Shown here piece after piece: positions 49,686-61,400 of a DNA stretch of 64,000 bases. A model generated the notes under the pieces. That model was not told the DNA's origin. It ran no database searches and saw only the letters and a program-made list of their open reading frames with translations. The DNA is from Monosiga brevicollis MX1 (Eukaryota; Opisthokonta; Choanoflagellata; Craspedida; Salpingoecidae): contig NW_001865063.1 of the NCBI RefSeq assembly GCF_000002865.3, positions 370,398 through 434,397 of the forward strand. The letters are read 5' to 3'. How positions within the stretch are numbered: position 1 is the first letter of the stretch; the number at the start of each line of letters is the position of its first letter. Position numbers and translations under genes: made by a program.

Positions 49686-51989
49686 ATCGTGAGACTTTGA
49701 GTTCAGCAATATTGCAACGGCTCAAGGTGCTCACGAACCACCGGCAGTGGGTTTGATTCGGGCAAGTTTTGCGCACTTTGAAGTAAGAGAGTGGCGCCGT
49801 GCATAGCGGCGAACGCTGCTATTCATGACCACAAGCGCCGCGGGTTGACTTGTCACCTCGAGGTGTTGCGGTGACTTGGATGAGGTGGCGGAGCGGGGTG
49901 GGGGTGGAGTCGCTACCAGCCTCTCGCCCTCGGGTGGAATCGACAATGAATTCTAAAGACGCGGATCAGGCATCGCGCTCAATCAGCTGTCATGATCAGG
50001 ATTGCCAGGCCGTCTTGCAATGCAATATGTGCACTAGAGAGTCAACAGAAGATCACAAAAAGGTTTGCTCAAGTCGCTTGGCACCACATACCCGTCGCGA
50101 GGCAGGGCGAGCTTGAATGGACGGAGCAGACCTGTCCAGATTCAAGCCGGCATGAGCAAAGGACGAGACAGCTCGCCAAGAGACAGCTCGCCAACATTCA
50201 CAGCACGATCCTCTTGGGATTGATCAACATCAGATACCTGGATTGACGGCTCAGGCGCCGCGCACGCCGCGAAAAGCCCATGACGCGTAGCAAGGTCTCG
50301 TGGTGTGGCAGATCAAACGTTGGGGATCTGTGAACGAGCATGCAGGTACATGGGGCAAGGGTTGATTTGAACGGGAAGAGGTCCTCAAGAAGGGCTGGAA
50401 AGGGGCAAAACTTTGACGCTGTCTATAGGTCCGACGTACTCAGGACGATGGGCGAGACTCATGCGCTTGATGAGGTGATCAACCACCGCAGCCCGACCAT
50501 AAGCCGTTGCAAAAGCCAGGGCGGTCCATTCGGTGGTATGCCAAAGGGCAGTGGCTAAAACATTGGCTTGCACATCATCGACTAGAAAGCGGACGACCTT
50601 CAAATGGCCGTACCAGCTAGCCAACATCAGCGGGGTCAGGCCATCCCGAGCCCGAGGTTGGTCAAGGGACACGCCAGCTGCATGGAGCACCTGGAGGAGG
50701 ACATTCGGATATCCACGGAAGCCCGGGTATGAGGCTGTTCCCAAGCGATGCACCATGGCTGGCGCGCGTCGTGTGGCCAACTGAAGAAAGTGACCAAGGG
50801 CGATACCTTGAGCCGATCGAGATTGTCAGCAGAAGCTGCGCTGTGTGGATCGCAGGTGCATTTGCCGCGTCGAGCACCGCAGCCCAAACATGATTTGTGA
50901 CCATCTAAGCCACAAGATCGGGAGCGGAGTGGCAGTAAAATGAAGGAACCAGGCTCCGTGAGCTCGAGAGGAGCATGGTGATGGATCACATATGGTTTGT
51001 GGTTTTCGTGCGATGCGGACCTTTGCAGAGGAGTTTACTCATATCAGGATTGGCCAGAAGGGCATGGCGACTAGGCTGCCAACCAAAATTTGTGGTTGTG
51101 GCTCGTCGAGCCCCAGCTCGTAGAAGGGCCTCGGCCACTTGCTGGTGTCCACGCAATGCTGCAAAGTGCAAAGACGCAAAGCCTGCAAAGCTTTGCACGT
51201 TTGGACTGGCGCCGGCAGCGAGTAGCTGCTGCACCACTGAGGGTACAGAGCAACGCAAGGGTTACCGTGGGCTATGAGTTGGTATTCTTGCCCTTGGAAA
51301 ATCAGACATACCCCCCCGATCTGTGCACGACGTAAGGGTCTCAACCCGCCGACATACCAGTAAGGTTGCCAGCCGCAGCAGCCATGTGCAATGGCGTGAG
51401 GCCATGCGCAGAGAGCTGAGCGCCAACATAGCATAAGCGGGGGCAGCTGAATGAGATGTTCTAGCAAAGCATTGGCCAAGTGCTTGACCAAAGGATTCAA
51501 TGAAGTCAAGGCGTAGATACAAACCATTTCCAACGGGGCACTGCATGCCAGGAGATGGCCCACAAGGCATTCGTGCCCTGCGTGGGCTGCGCGGTGTAGC
51601 AGAGTTTGCCTTGGAAGGATCAGTTTTGCTGGTGAGCCCACCACATAGAGCAATGCACTAGGCAACGGCAGTCATATGCAATAGCACCTTACCCATGTGA
51701 ATCAACCACAGAAGGGCTGGTGAGCTGTTTCGTCAGCTCAATCGCTTCCTGGTTCCGGAGGGAGCCATCAAGCACACGCGGAGAGCGTTTGATCGTGAGA
51801 CGGAGAGAGGGCAGGGCCAATGTGCACAGGGGCGAGCGAGCTTACCGGACCATCCCCAGCAGCCAGGATCGCATCCATGATTCGCGTAACCTTCTGTAGT
51901 GTGACGCGATTGTCGTCTCCTACAGCAGTGCCCTCAAGGCTGTCCCGGCTAGGCGCCCGCAGCCGGGCACCGGGACTGGTCGCTGCCAT
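48411..51989 (-). CDS. Ankyrin-repeat and SAM-domain protein
   Basis: Minus-strand exons start 51846..51989 (MAATSPGARL), 51693..51748, 51525..51609, 51358..51415, 51021..51236, 50807..50904 and 50440..50780, all in phase. Further exons lie at about 49735-49950 and 49000-49580, and the last ends at TAG 48411. Ankyrin units are visible: GQTLLHRAAHAGHECLVGHL, SAHGLTPLHMAAAAGNL, GFASLHFAALRGHQQVAEAL, DGLTPLMLASWYGHLKVVRF and EWTALAFATAYGRAAVVDHL. A Cys cluster (CLGCGARRGKCTC) interrupts the array. A Pro/Ser-rich linker leads to a C-terminal SAM domain (LHAMGLHESACILEQEEIDT ... LGLCEARILQQI). Ank+SAM proteins act as scaffolds (ANKS-type). Exons between 50000 and 50330 are unresolved, and the (TTG)n near 49650 is taken as intronic. 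Confidence 0.7.
49624..49686. repeat. (CAA)n trinucleotide repeat
   Basis: About 20 CAA units on the + strand (TTG on the coding strand of the ankyrin-SAM gene). It is probably intronic. If exonic it would encode poly-Leu or poly-Val. Confidence 0.9.
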
Positions 51990-52415
51990 CGTGCAAAGGC
52001 TGTTGTTGTCGTCGAGAAATGCCAACGGATTTGTTGTGTCATTTCCGAGATGTAAATTTTAATTTAGAGACCCTTTTTGTTTCGGAGGGGGTCGGCGCGT
52101 ATATGTGGCGTCTTGTACTGCCAGGTCTGTAGCCCTCAAAATCGTTGTTGTTGTTGTTGTCGTCGTCGTCGTCGTTGTTGTTGTTGTTGTTGTGATGGTG
52201 GTGGTGTTGGTAGTGGTGGTGCGTTGAAGGAAACGTCTTTCATCGACATGAACTTTTCTCGGATGGCGATGGTGGAGAAAGCGAGAAAAGAAAAATCAAA
52301 TTTGCACACGGTGCCTGAAGACTAAGGTAGGTGCGAAGGGTCAGGCGTGCCTGACGGCCTCACGGAGAAAAGCGAGACACGGGATCAGTGTTTCAAACAG
52401 CATGCAATATGGCAG
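51990..52415. repeat. Intergenic region with (GTT)n/(GTC)n/(GTG)n
   Basis: A compound trinucleotide repeat covers about 52143-52230. It lies between the 3' end of the carrier-like gene and the 5' end of the ankyrin-SAM gene. No coding exon seen. Confidence 0.7.
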
Positions 52416-54469
52416 CTAGTCCACCTTTTCCGCCTCCCGCACAGCCGAAGAGGACGCGGGCTGCGCCGCCTACATGTGCACAAAGGGTATGAGCCGCCAC
52501 GAGGTATGCCTTGCAATGTGGTTTAGGACGGTGTGCTTGTGAGGTGCGCGCGCGGGAGGCAAAGACATACCACAGATAGCGACACCGTCTCTAGGGCACT
52601 GATACAAGTATTGAGTAAGGTCATAAAAGGAAGGGCATTCCAGAAGTGGATGGGGCAGCGCGTCGTAATCAATAGATGTCCGTAGGCCCCCCCTGACATG
52701 GGGCCATCGTCTAAAGAAAGCAGCAGACGTCAACGGATAGAAAGCACGGGATTAGGACTTGGGAGATGCTGTCACAGGCGTTGCCTAGTTTGGGAGCAGG
52801 ACGTACAGAGAGCGACGCGGCAGGCTACAGCCTGAAGGGGAATGGTCAAGAGCTCGCAGAGGTTGGAGGCTGACCACGACCACGCAAAATGCTTCAGCAG
52901 GAAGGGGGTCAAGCTACAAACGGTGAAAGGGCAAAATCAGCGCATGGAGGACGACGAAGCAAAGGCTGAGATGCGGGGCTACGCACGCGCGAAAGAAACA
53001 CAAAAGGAGCAGGACAAAAACAAAACAAAACAAAACAAGCAAGCGAGTGAGGGCGCTTTGGTACCTCGTTGGTTCTGAGTTTCCATCAACAGGCGGCGGG
53101 GAGGGTTTGCATGTCTCCATGCCAAAGCGCACAACAGAGAGAGCCAGGCAACGCATTGCGGTAAATTGGACTCCATAGAAAAGTCCCAAAATGCCGCGTT
53201 CTGCCACAATCTGGAAATCGAACCCGGGGGGATGAGCGAATGAGAGACGCGGTTCTGATGGATGTGTATGAGCGAACGTTCCTTCCGTAAATCATGAAGA
53301 AATCGGAACATGCGCGAAAAACATGGTCATCAGGGTGGGGGTGGCTTACGCTACGGTAGGCGGCAAACAGGGAGCTGGCAGAGCCAGCCGTGACTATCAC
53401 GAAAGGCAGCAGAAAGGACTCGTGAGGCCGACTAAAAGCCAACGAGTTGCACCACAAGGAGCCGAGCACGTGGGTTGTTGGGAAAGTGCCTGGTGGATTG
53501 ACATACATTTTTGGCAGACCATGCGGGTTTGAAGCATGAAAATGGGGTGCACGGCCATGTAGGCAATGCTGCCGGCCACGGTACCAATCACAATCTTGCG
53601 GAGCACGCGATGCAATTTGCCATGTCTGGTAGTGGGCGTATGGGAATGGGAAACGGGGGTTGTAGCGTGAGCAAAGGGCTCGCGCGAGTCTGACTTCTGA
53701 GGGTCGGTGCTCGTGGTGGTAGACACAAGCTCTGTTGTCGTACCGGTTTGGTTCAAAAGGGCCAATGATCATGTCCATGAGGTTCGAGGTCTTGTGTGAC
53801 AGCCAGGGCATGACGAGCTGAAGGATGAGATCACGTGTACAGCCAACCAGAGCGCCGTGCCACATGCTGGTCCATCTGAAAAGAGAATGCGAAGGACAAA
53901 CGCCACAAAGGTCATTGATTCGAGATCAACATGACCAGGAACCATGAAGAACTTGAGCCAGCGTCGGCCTGTGAGGCCCCGTCAAGGGACTGCGCGGGGT
54001 TCTTACCCGCCGGCATAAAAGCGGGCCACATGGATAATGTTTCCCAAGGAGTTGAGGGGGCGAGGGTCCTTGGGCAAGTCCGGGCTCGCGTCCAACAAGG
54101 TGACGGTATTCTCAATCGGGGACACGAAAATCAGCTGTCCACAACCGGCGAGAACTTGCGTGAGGGATGTGTACTGAGACGACAACCGTTGGGCTTTGCC
54201 ACATCACCTCTTGCAGGTGCGCAGAGGCAAATTATCTTACACGTGGCAGTTCCTTGATCGCAGCCCAGACGATGCCGCGAACGGCCAGTGCACCTGAACG
54301 GGCAACATTCAACTTGATGAGCGCAAATGAGAGCGGAAAAGTACACAAGCCAAGGTGAAGTGGACGTACCGAGGGATTCAAAAGTCACCTCACTGGGCAT
54401 GGCGCCCATGCGATCAAAGGCTCCCGCAGGGCCCACTGGCGGCGACGCCATTCCCGTCGGCAAGTCCAT
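52416..54469 (-). CDS. Mitochondrial-carrier-like (SLC25/MTCH-type) protein
   Basis: A minus-strand, multi-exon gene from MDLPTGMASPP (54469) to TAG at 52416-52418. Coherent exons encode LAVRGIVWAAIKELP, then VLAGCGQLIFVSPIENTVTL ... GNIIHVARFYAGG, then GWTSMWHGALVGCTRDLILQ. A matrix-type segment follows: RKIVIGTVAGSIAYMAVHPI then FMLQTRM, a carrier signature P-x-x-x-x-Q-T-R-M in place of P-x-D/E-x-x-K/R. IVAERGILGLFYGVQFTAMR fits the G-(L/I)-x-G-x-x-x-G/R element after it. A final Tyr/Pro-rich exon lies at 52560-52715. Two of three carrier repeats are recognisable and their signatures are degenerate, as in outer-membrane members such as MTCH2 or SLC25A46. Several internal borders (53300-53700) are uncertain. 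Confidence 0.5.
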
Positions 54470-55488
54470 TGCAACCTTCTGCAACAGCACACACACACAC
54501 ACACATGATGTGTCAGTCAGCCACCTCTTCGGCATGGCGGTCTTTTGACAGAAAAAAGAAAAGGACGACCCGCCATGGATAGGCCATTCCTACACCCGAA
54601 CCTCCCTCTCCCTCTCATCCTCTCTGCACCGCCGCCTTCCCATGCACACCGCCGCCGCCACCTGCGTCGCCGCCACCTGCGTCGCCGCGTGATCGAACCA
54701 CTCTTCAACTCACAGAAATGTAGAGAATGTAAAATACTTTGTCACTCACACAACAAATTGTTGCAGAGAGAGAACAGTCGAGAACATTTGTTGTGACCAT
54801 TTCGCGTAGTATTACGTAATCGGCCATCGGTTCTGCCTGAGATCTTTGCTCGTATGAACTGGCTGTCGAGCCCCTCTGCCATTGGCGAGGTCGGCATGGC
54901 TCTGGGTAATGGCCACAAAACCGAGCAGGATGCACCAAACGTGAGAGTCAAGATTTGGAATGTGATGGCTCACCATTGCGACGACCACCACGATCATACG
55001 AGCCGCTAGGGTTGCTGTCTTTCACAACGGCAGGACAGACGCGAACGTATAGATTCCCGCCAACGTTGGTGATGTTCCTGTCAGCTCGTCATTGTCCTGC
55101 AGCAGAAGACTCATGACGCGCCGGGCAGATCGTGAGACGCGACCTCCGACCGCAACCGACGCGAACAATACAGGCCGCTACGCTTGTTCTCTTCCACGAC
55201 GGCAGACATACGGCAATGCAGAGATCCCCGCCAACGCTGGTGATGCTACCGAGACCGTCAAAATTGACCCCTCGATGTTTTACGTGTTGGACTTGAAGAG
55301 ACTATCGCCTGCGGTGTCGCTTCGTTGAAGGATGATTAACATTAGAATATTGTTTAGACGAGTGAATTTGGCGAAGGCATCCAAGGCACCTGTGTGCCAC
55401 ATGAGAGGAGAGCTGAAAAACGACCACTAAAGAAAATCTATCTAATTGACACAATCAATCTACGTGCATTTGTTTCTACACACTGAGC
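54470..55488. other. 1-kb intergenic region
   Basis: CA repeats near 54488-54504 and a short CCGCCACCTGCGTCG duplication at about 54650-54685. No phase-coherent exons. It separates two genes of the same orientation and should hold the 3' end of the LYST-like gene and the promoter of the carrier-like gene. Confidence 0.5.
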
Positions 55489-58400
55489 CTAAACCACTCC
55501 ATAACCTACGAGCAAGCCGCCTGTTGGAACAAATCACCCCACCCGGTTCCAACAAAGGCGACCAAACAGAGACCGTGAGGACGAGCCCACAACAGCAGCA
55601 CAGACAACCCCATGAACGACGTACCTTCAGTGGCAACGTAAAAGCGGTGGTCTTCCTCGGCCACCGCAAGTGCTTGTATGCCGCAGATGCCTGTGTCTGG
55701 AACCGAGAAGTCTTGCATGACGTGACGTCCAGATACGCTCCAAAGCTCGTTCAGGTCATGGGCTCTGAGAATGGTGACACCGGCATCAGCGTTGCCCACT
55801 AACAGCCCACAGTCATTGGCCAGGTTGCGGTAGTTGATATAGGCCAATGCCGTTACTTTGCTTGGGCTCTTCCAGCTTGTGACTGATTCGCCGTTGATTG
55901 TCACAATTTCGACAGCTGCCGCCGGAGATGTTCCACCCTGCGCGCGCGCGCGACCCACAGCAATATCCCCGGTGATGGCTGAGACCGCAAGGGCTGTGAT
56001 CGTTTCATCTGGAGCCGTCAAGAGCACATGAAGTAGACTGAGTTGATGCAGATCCCAGATGAAGACCCGTCCGTCCTCGTCAGCGGTCACCACAACGCCA
56101 AATGACGTGCACATGGCAATGTGCACCATGGGTGCGCCTCGACCGTACAGAGATCCCATGTGCGCGAGTGAGACTTGGTTGTTTGCCACATGGAGTTGAA
56201 GCACGTGAACCACACCGGAAGCGCCGGCTAACGCGGCAAAGGCTCCACTGCTTGCCAGTGCACGCCCGCCATGATCATACCATGGTAAATTGCAGCCGGT
56301 TGGGTGGCCTCGTGCGTCCAACACGTGCAGGTTGCCATCCCAGCAGTCGGCATCCAATTGGAAAATTTGGCCATCCCGAAGTAAGGGGCAACGCAGGCGG
56401 CGATACACCTTAATCACGCGCCCGGGCAAGAAAGCGAGGTGATGTACATCTTTGTTGACGGTCCGACGCAAAATTTCACCAATGACCTTGCGTCCACCAA
56501 CGTGTGTCAGGTTCACGGGCCAATTGCACGCACTGGCCAACCGGCGAGGATGTGCGTTTTGAAAGAGCTGGATGGGTGTTTGTCCAAAGTGCTTGGCTGA
56601 ATCGAGTACTCTTTTCCGAAGGCTTGGGCTCTGCTCCTTCTCGAGGTCGACGACGCCCTCGTAGCTTGCGGCCACGAAAACATTGCTTGCTTCCACTGCT
56701 GCTGGCCCGCGCTGCTTGGTGCCAAAGATCAGGTCGATCCACTCATGAAGATGAGCCGACACGTAAGGTGACTCAAGGGCCCGCATTTGCAAGTAAACAA
56801 AAGTACGTGGTGAACCACCGGCCCAGGGCGGGAGACAGACATCTTCCAACACTTGGCCATCCTGTCGACGACCCAACTCGTAATGGTTGATATTGCGCAA
56901 AAATTCCGGCAAGGTAAAAAACTCAGGGATGAGCTCCTTGACGTCCGAAGAGGAGCGCTGCGTGCAATAAAAGGGTCGATGGGAGTAAAAAAAAAAGGTG
57001 CAGAGGAAGAAACAAAGAAAGGACATGAGCAAATTTTCAAGCTTAGAAAAAAAAAGTCACACAACCTCAAAGTCAAGAAGCTTTACATGGCAATCGTTTC
57101 TTTACTACTGTCCATGCCTTGAGACCAGCGTGCCGACGGGACATTTCGCAACAATGACAGGGTAAAAGGCTTTACCTCGGAGCAAGATAGCCAAGTATCG
57201 GCCATGTCATGGAACATGCGGTCAGGGATATCCAGTTTGCCACCTTGCAACTCGACAGCCAATTGCGTGAAAGGTTCCAACCTGAGCAAACACCAGTAAT
57301 TTCCACATGCTGACATGAAAAAACACCTTGCCACGCGCAAAAACACCACATGACCCCCAAACTTGAAATACTTTAATAACAAGGAGTCCAAGGCAAGAAT
57401 TTGAAGAGCAAGCACCACCTCATTGCGATCGCTTACCGTGACATGTAGAACAACACAGCGGCGGCCGACGAGTAATGTGTGCCGTACATGAACGGCATGG
57501 TGTTGATATCAGGTTCTTCACCCCGAAGATGTGCCATCTCCAGTTCCATCTCCCAATTTTCCTTCAGGTCTGCGTAGCGCCGCAAAATCGACTCCAAGCG
57601 TTGCTCGCCCAGGGCACCCATGGGTTTGCTCAAGTCACGAAATACCTCCTCATTCTGCAGATCGAGCCGCGCCGACGTGTAGTCTCTTAAAACGTGTGGC
57701 ATTACAGGGTACTGTGTCAGGTCGTTAAAAGTACGGCCGGCCAAGGTGTTGAGGTGCATGAGGTACTCAAAGTTTGAGATGTCTCCACGTATCCATTGCT
57801 GTGTGATGGCCGATCGTGGCTGACGATCGTTGCCCGAGACCCGGAACACGGATAGTTTGGGCGTGGCATCTGCGTCCTCTGATCCGTTGATTTCCATGAC
57901 TGTCAGCATGCACAGCGATGGCAGCTTCTGTTGCATAAGGCAGGTATGCGCTTCGCGGCAAAGCTGCGACGACCCAAAAGCCAGCATCAGAGTAACGCCC
58001 GAATCAAAGAAAATCTCCAATCCGACATGCTGAAGCAGGTAGCGCCGTCGTAGCACCTGCGTGATGCCTGCGTAGGGCCAGCAGGGCAGCTGATTGGGGT
58101 CGTGGGAAAGCGCAGCTAGTTCTTTGACTGAGCGCAATTGGGTGAGGCCGGGCGCCTTTTGCTGTGTACGATTGATCTGAAAGTAGAGATGGCGATCACC
58201 AAGAATCACCTCCCCGCTCAGAGATTCGTATGGAGTGACGATTTCGCAGGCCAAGACAGCCTGAACGCGCTCGTGGGGCTGCATGCTGCCCATGTTGTCC
58301 TCGGCGGCCTCTGGCACGTCCGTGCTCTCCGTAACAGTGCTGCGCGGGTCGATACTTGTACTGAGTCCGCCCTCGTTAACGTCAGTTCCAGGTGCAGCGG

Positions 58401-61400
58401 CATCATCGAGCGTGCCGGCGCCGCGGTGCTGATGATGCAGATAAGCCAGCGAATTTGCAGACACGGGGGCGAGGGCAGTGGGGCAGAGGAGCAGTGGTCG
58501 CAGTGTCAATGCCTCGGCACTGGATATTGCGCCAGCGTGGCCACGCTGCTCCACCAATGCGGCCAGCCCGCGCACATCCATCTGCCCTGCGCTGCAGGTC
58601 GGTAAATCTTCCATCGCTTCGACCAAATGCAGCAGCTTGGAGGCGGCTGCCAGCATAGGATCCTCTTGTGAAGCGTCAGTAGCCTCGTTGCCGAGCACTG
58701 ACGCACTGCTGCCAACATGTGCGAAAGGCCTTTCGAGCTCTGCTGTCTCCTCGTCCACGGGAGCTAAGCACGCCGTGCCTCGACGCAGGGTGCCTGCTGT
58801 CAAGGTCAGGGGGGTGTCTGGCTGAGGAGTGATGAGACTCAAGCCACTTGCAAAGCGAGTCGGGGTCTGAGTCAAGCTAGCCTCAAGTGACCAATTGCTA
58901 GTCATGGACTCGTTGACGAGCCGAGTATGCTCAAGTGCGTCATCATCAGGCGATTTAGCACTAGACGCGTTTGCTGCGTGCGTGGCCAGGGCCTCATCCG
59001 CGGCAGGGTTTCCTGGGTTCTCTTCCCAATAGTCATGGGCCCGATTGGCCATGTCCACGGCCACACGCAGGGGTTGCAGCTTGCGGCGCATGCGCAAGAG
59101 GCCCTCACGCGGGTCCAGCATCCACTTGCGCCCTTGTTCGGGCCGATACCAGATGCTGCCCGGCTGCTGAGCACGTTCCTCGATGCGATGCCAGAGGGTC
59201 TGGCACAAGTTGAGCTCATGGCTGTGGTTCGTCACGTGTTCCAGGTATGCCTTGCGATGCAAATCGGCCAACTGGAGTGCACGCGTGACCATGGCTGTGA
59301 GATGGGTTGTGATACGACGCTGACCAAGCAACACCTGTTCCACGCGCTCTGCTTCGTCTGCCGCGCGTGCCTCAAGCCAGTTTTTGCGTGCCAGCTCGAT
59401 TTCAGTCGAAAAGGTTTCGTTCTCCGTGAGACGGTAAAATTTGAGGTACCATCCACCCCGCGTGGCGCCTAGCCGCGAACCATCCAAATCCACGGCCCCC
59501 TGGAGGTTTGGCTTATGGTGGCGAATCACGTAGCGAAAGGCAAGCTCACACTTGTCAAGCATTACATCGATGCTATGAACTACGGCATCAGCATCAGGGC
59601 TTTTGTCAGGCAGATCAGGATCATCTCGTAGGCGGCGTAGACGATGATAGGCCGAGTGGAGCGATTTGAGCACGAGCACAAATGATGAGTCAAAGTGAAC
59701 GAGGCGAGCCCACAAGCTGCCACTGGCTGTCAGTTGATCGATGCCGAGACCAAGCTGCTGCAAGCGCTGCGGAAGTTTTTGCCAGATGGGCTCCTGCAGA
59801 GTGGCGTCCAACTCGCGATTGGGAAGGAGGTCTAGATGCAGTAGCCACAACAGAAGGCGCAGCAGCTGTTCACTTAGCATGCGTTCCACCACGCGGGCAT
59901 CAGCATACTGGGTTGAGTTTCGTGGCAGAGCGTGGCGTACGACACTGCTCGTCCCCAAACCAAGCAATGCGCGCACGTGATCAAGCATGTCCTGGAGCCA
60001 GCGGATCAGAAGCCAGACAAAGCCGTGATCCGAGAGGGTTGACCAGTTCTCGCGTAGCACATCGCTGACTACCATCCACGAGGCCTCATCACTATCAGGA
60101 CCGGAGGTCATGGGGTCGGAGGAGTCTGAGGCAAATGTTGCCGCCGCGGCCACAGTAGCGCAGGCTGCGGCCACTTCGGCGCTGTTTACGAGGCTAGTAT
60201 CAGGTAGCGTAGCTGCCACTCCCGAGTCGTAGAGGACAAGATCCACAGCCATACCACAGAGAGTCGCCACTGCTCCATGGAGTGGCACATGAGTAGCCTC
60301 CACTTTTGTCCCCCGCCCCGGCTGGCAGATGGCAGCTTGCATTTGATCCAACAAAGTCAGAAGCATTGAGCGCTGAAGGTGCTTGGCGTGCTCATGCGGC
60401 AGGCCCCACACAGTCAAACAGTTGATCATGCTCTCTAATCGAGCAAGACCCGTGGGTGCTGAGCGGGGTTGGAGCAACAGTGGGCCAACGTGAAGTGAGG
60501 AGAGCTCGGTTAAGAAGGTTTCGGCAACGATCAGCAGGGCTTTGCGGGCTGATAGAGAAAAGCAGCCCACGTGGCTAACTGCTGAGCTGGCCGGTGTCGA
60601 GGGCCGCGAACGCCACGAAGGCTGCTCGGCATGAGCTGCACTTGACGCAGCGGCGATTCTTGAATCGGGGTCCGGGTCGTTAGCCAGAAGGTCCGCGTCC
60701 AAACTAGCATTGGCAGTGGGCGATCCAGACTGCACATTCTCGCTGGGACTCGGGGGCTTGGAAGGAGCGCGCAAGGTTGCAATGGTCAAGATCTCGCACA
60801 GGACCGCGACAATATTTGCATTGAGCAGGGGCTCGCGTAGATCATCGCGCAGCCGCACGAGGTGAGTCAGTGTCCCTAAGGCTTCATGGCATAAGGTGGC
60901 ATCCGAGACCAAGTGTGCAAATAGTGCTGCAATCAGATGCGCTGCAGAGCCGGCGTCAGTTGCGCTCAAGGGCTGTGTGCCCTGCAGAGCGTGCTCGACT
61001 GGTTGACCGGCACTAGAACTCGTCGCAAACGATTGCAGATCCTCACGAGAGCTGCGATGTGAAGAAAAGCTGGGTCGGGAGGGGCTGTTTGCGGTCGATG
61101 GGACGCGCGACGCTGATGTCTTGGTCGAGGCGCTGCGGCGCAGGTCGACGCGTCCGATAAAGACATTCAGGGCGGCCATGAAGATGGGACGCGTAACAAC
61201 ATGCTCTGTGAGCTGCTTTGCCAAAACATGAAACCCCTCTGCGCGTCGAAAGAGCTTGGTGAAATTGGGGAGTCCGCGCTGCAGGCAAAATATGATCAAG
61301 CGCAAAACCATCAAACGCGTTGTGGAATCTTCGTGATCAGCCATGGCAAGAAGAGTGTCGGGAACGAAGATAATGTCCAGGTTTTCGCGAGACAGGACGT

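Noticed and set aside
49379-49756. Plus-strand frame with poly-Thr from the (CAA)n repeat
   Set aside because: Antisense to the ankyrin-SAM exon, whose frame shows coherent protein sequence.
53200-53230. GGTTCGA-like T-loop sequence on the minus strand, a possible tRNA
   Set aside because: No acceptor stem or anticodon arm can be paired around it; it is the 3' end of an intron of the carrier-like gene.
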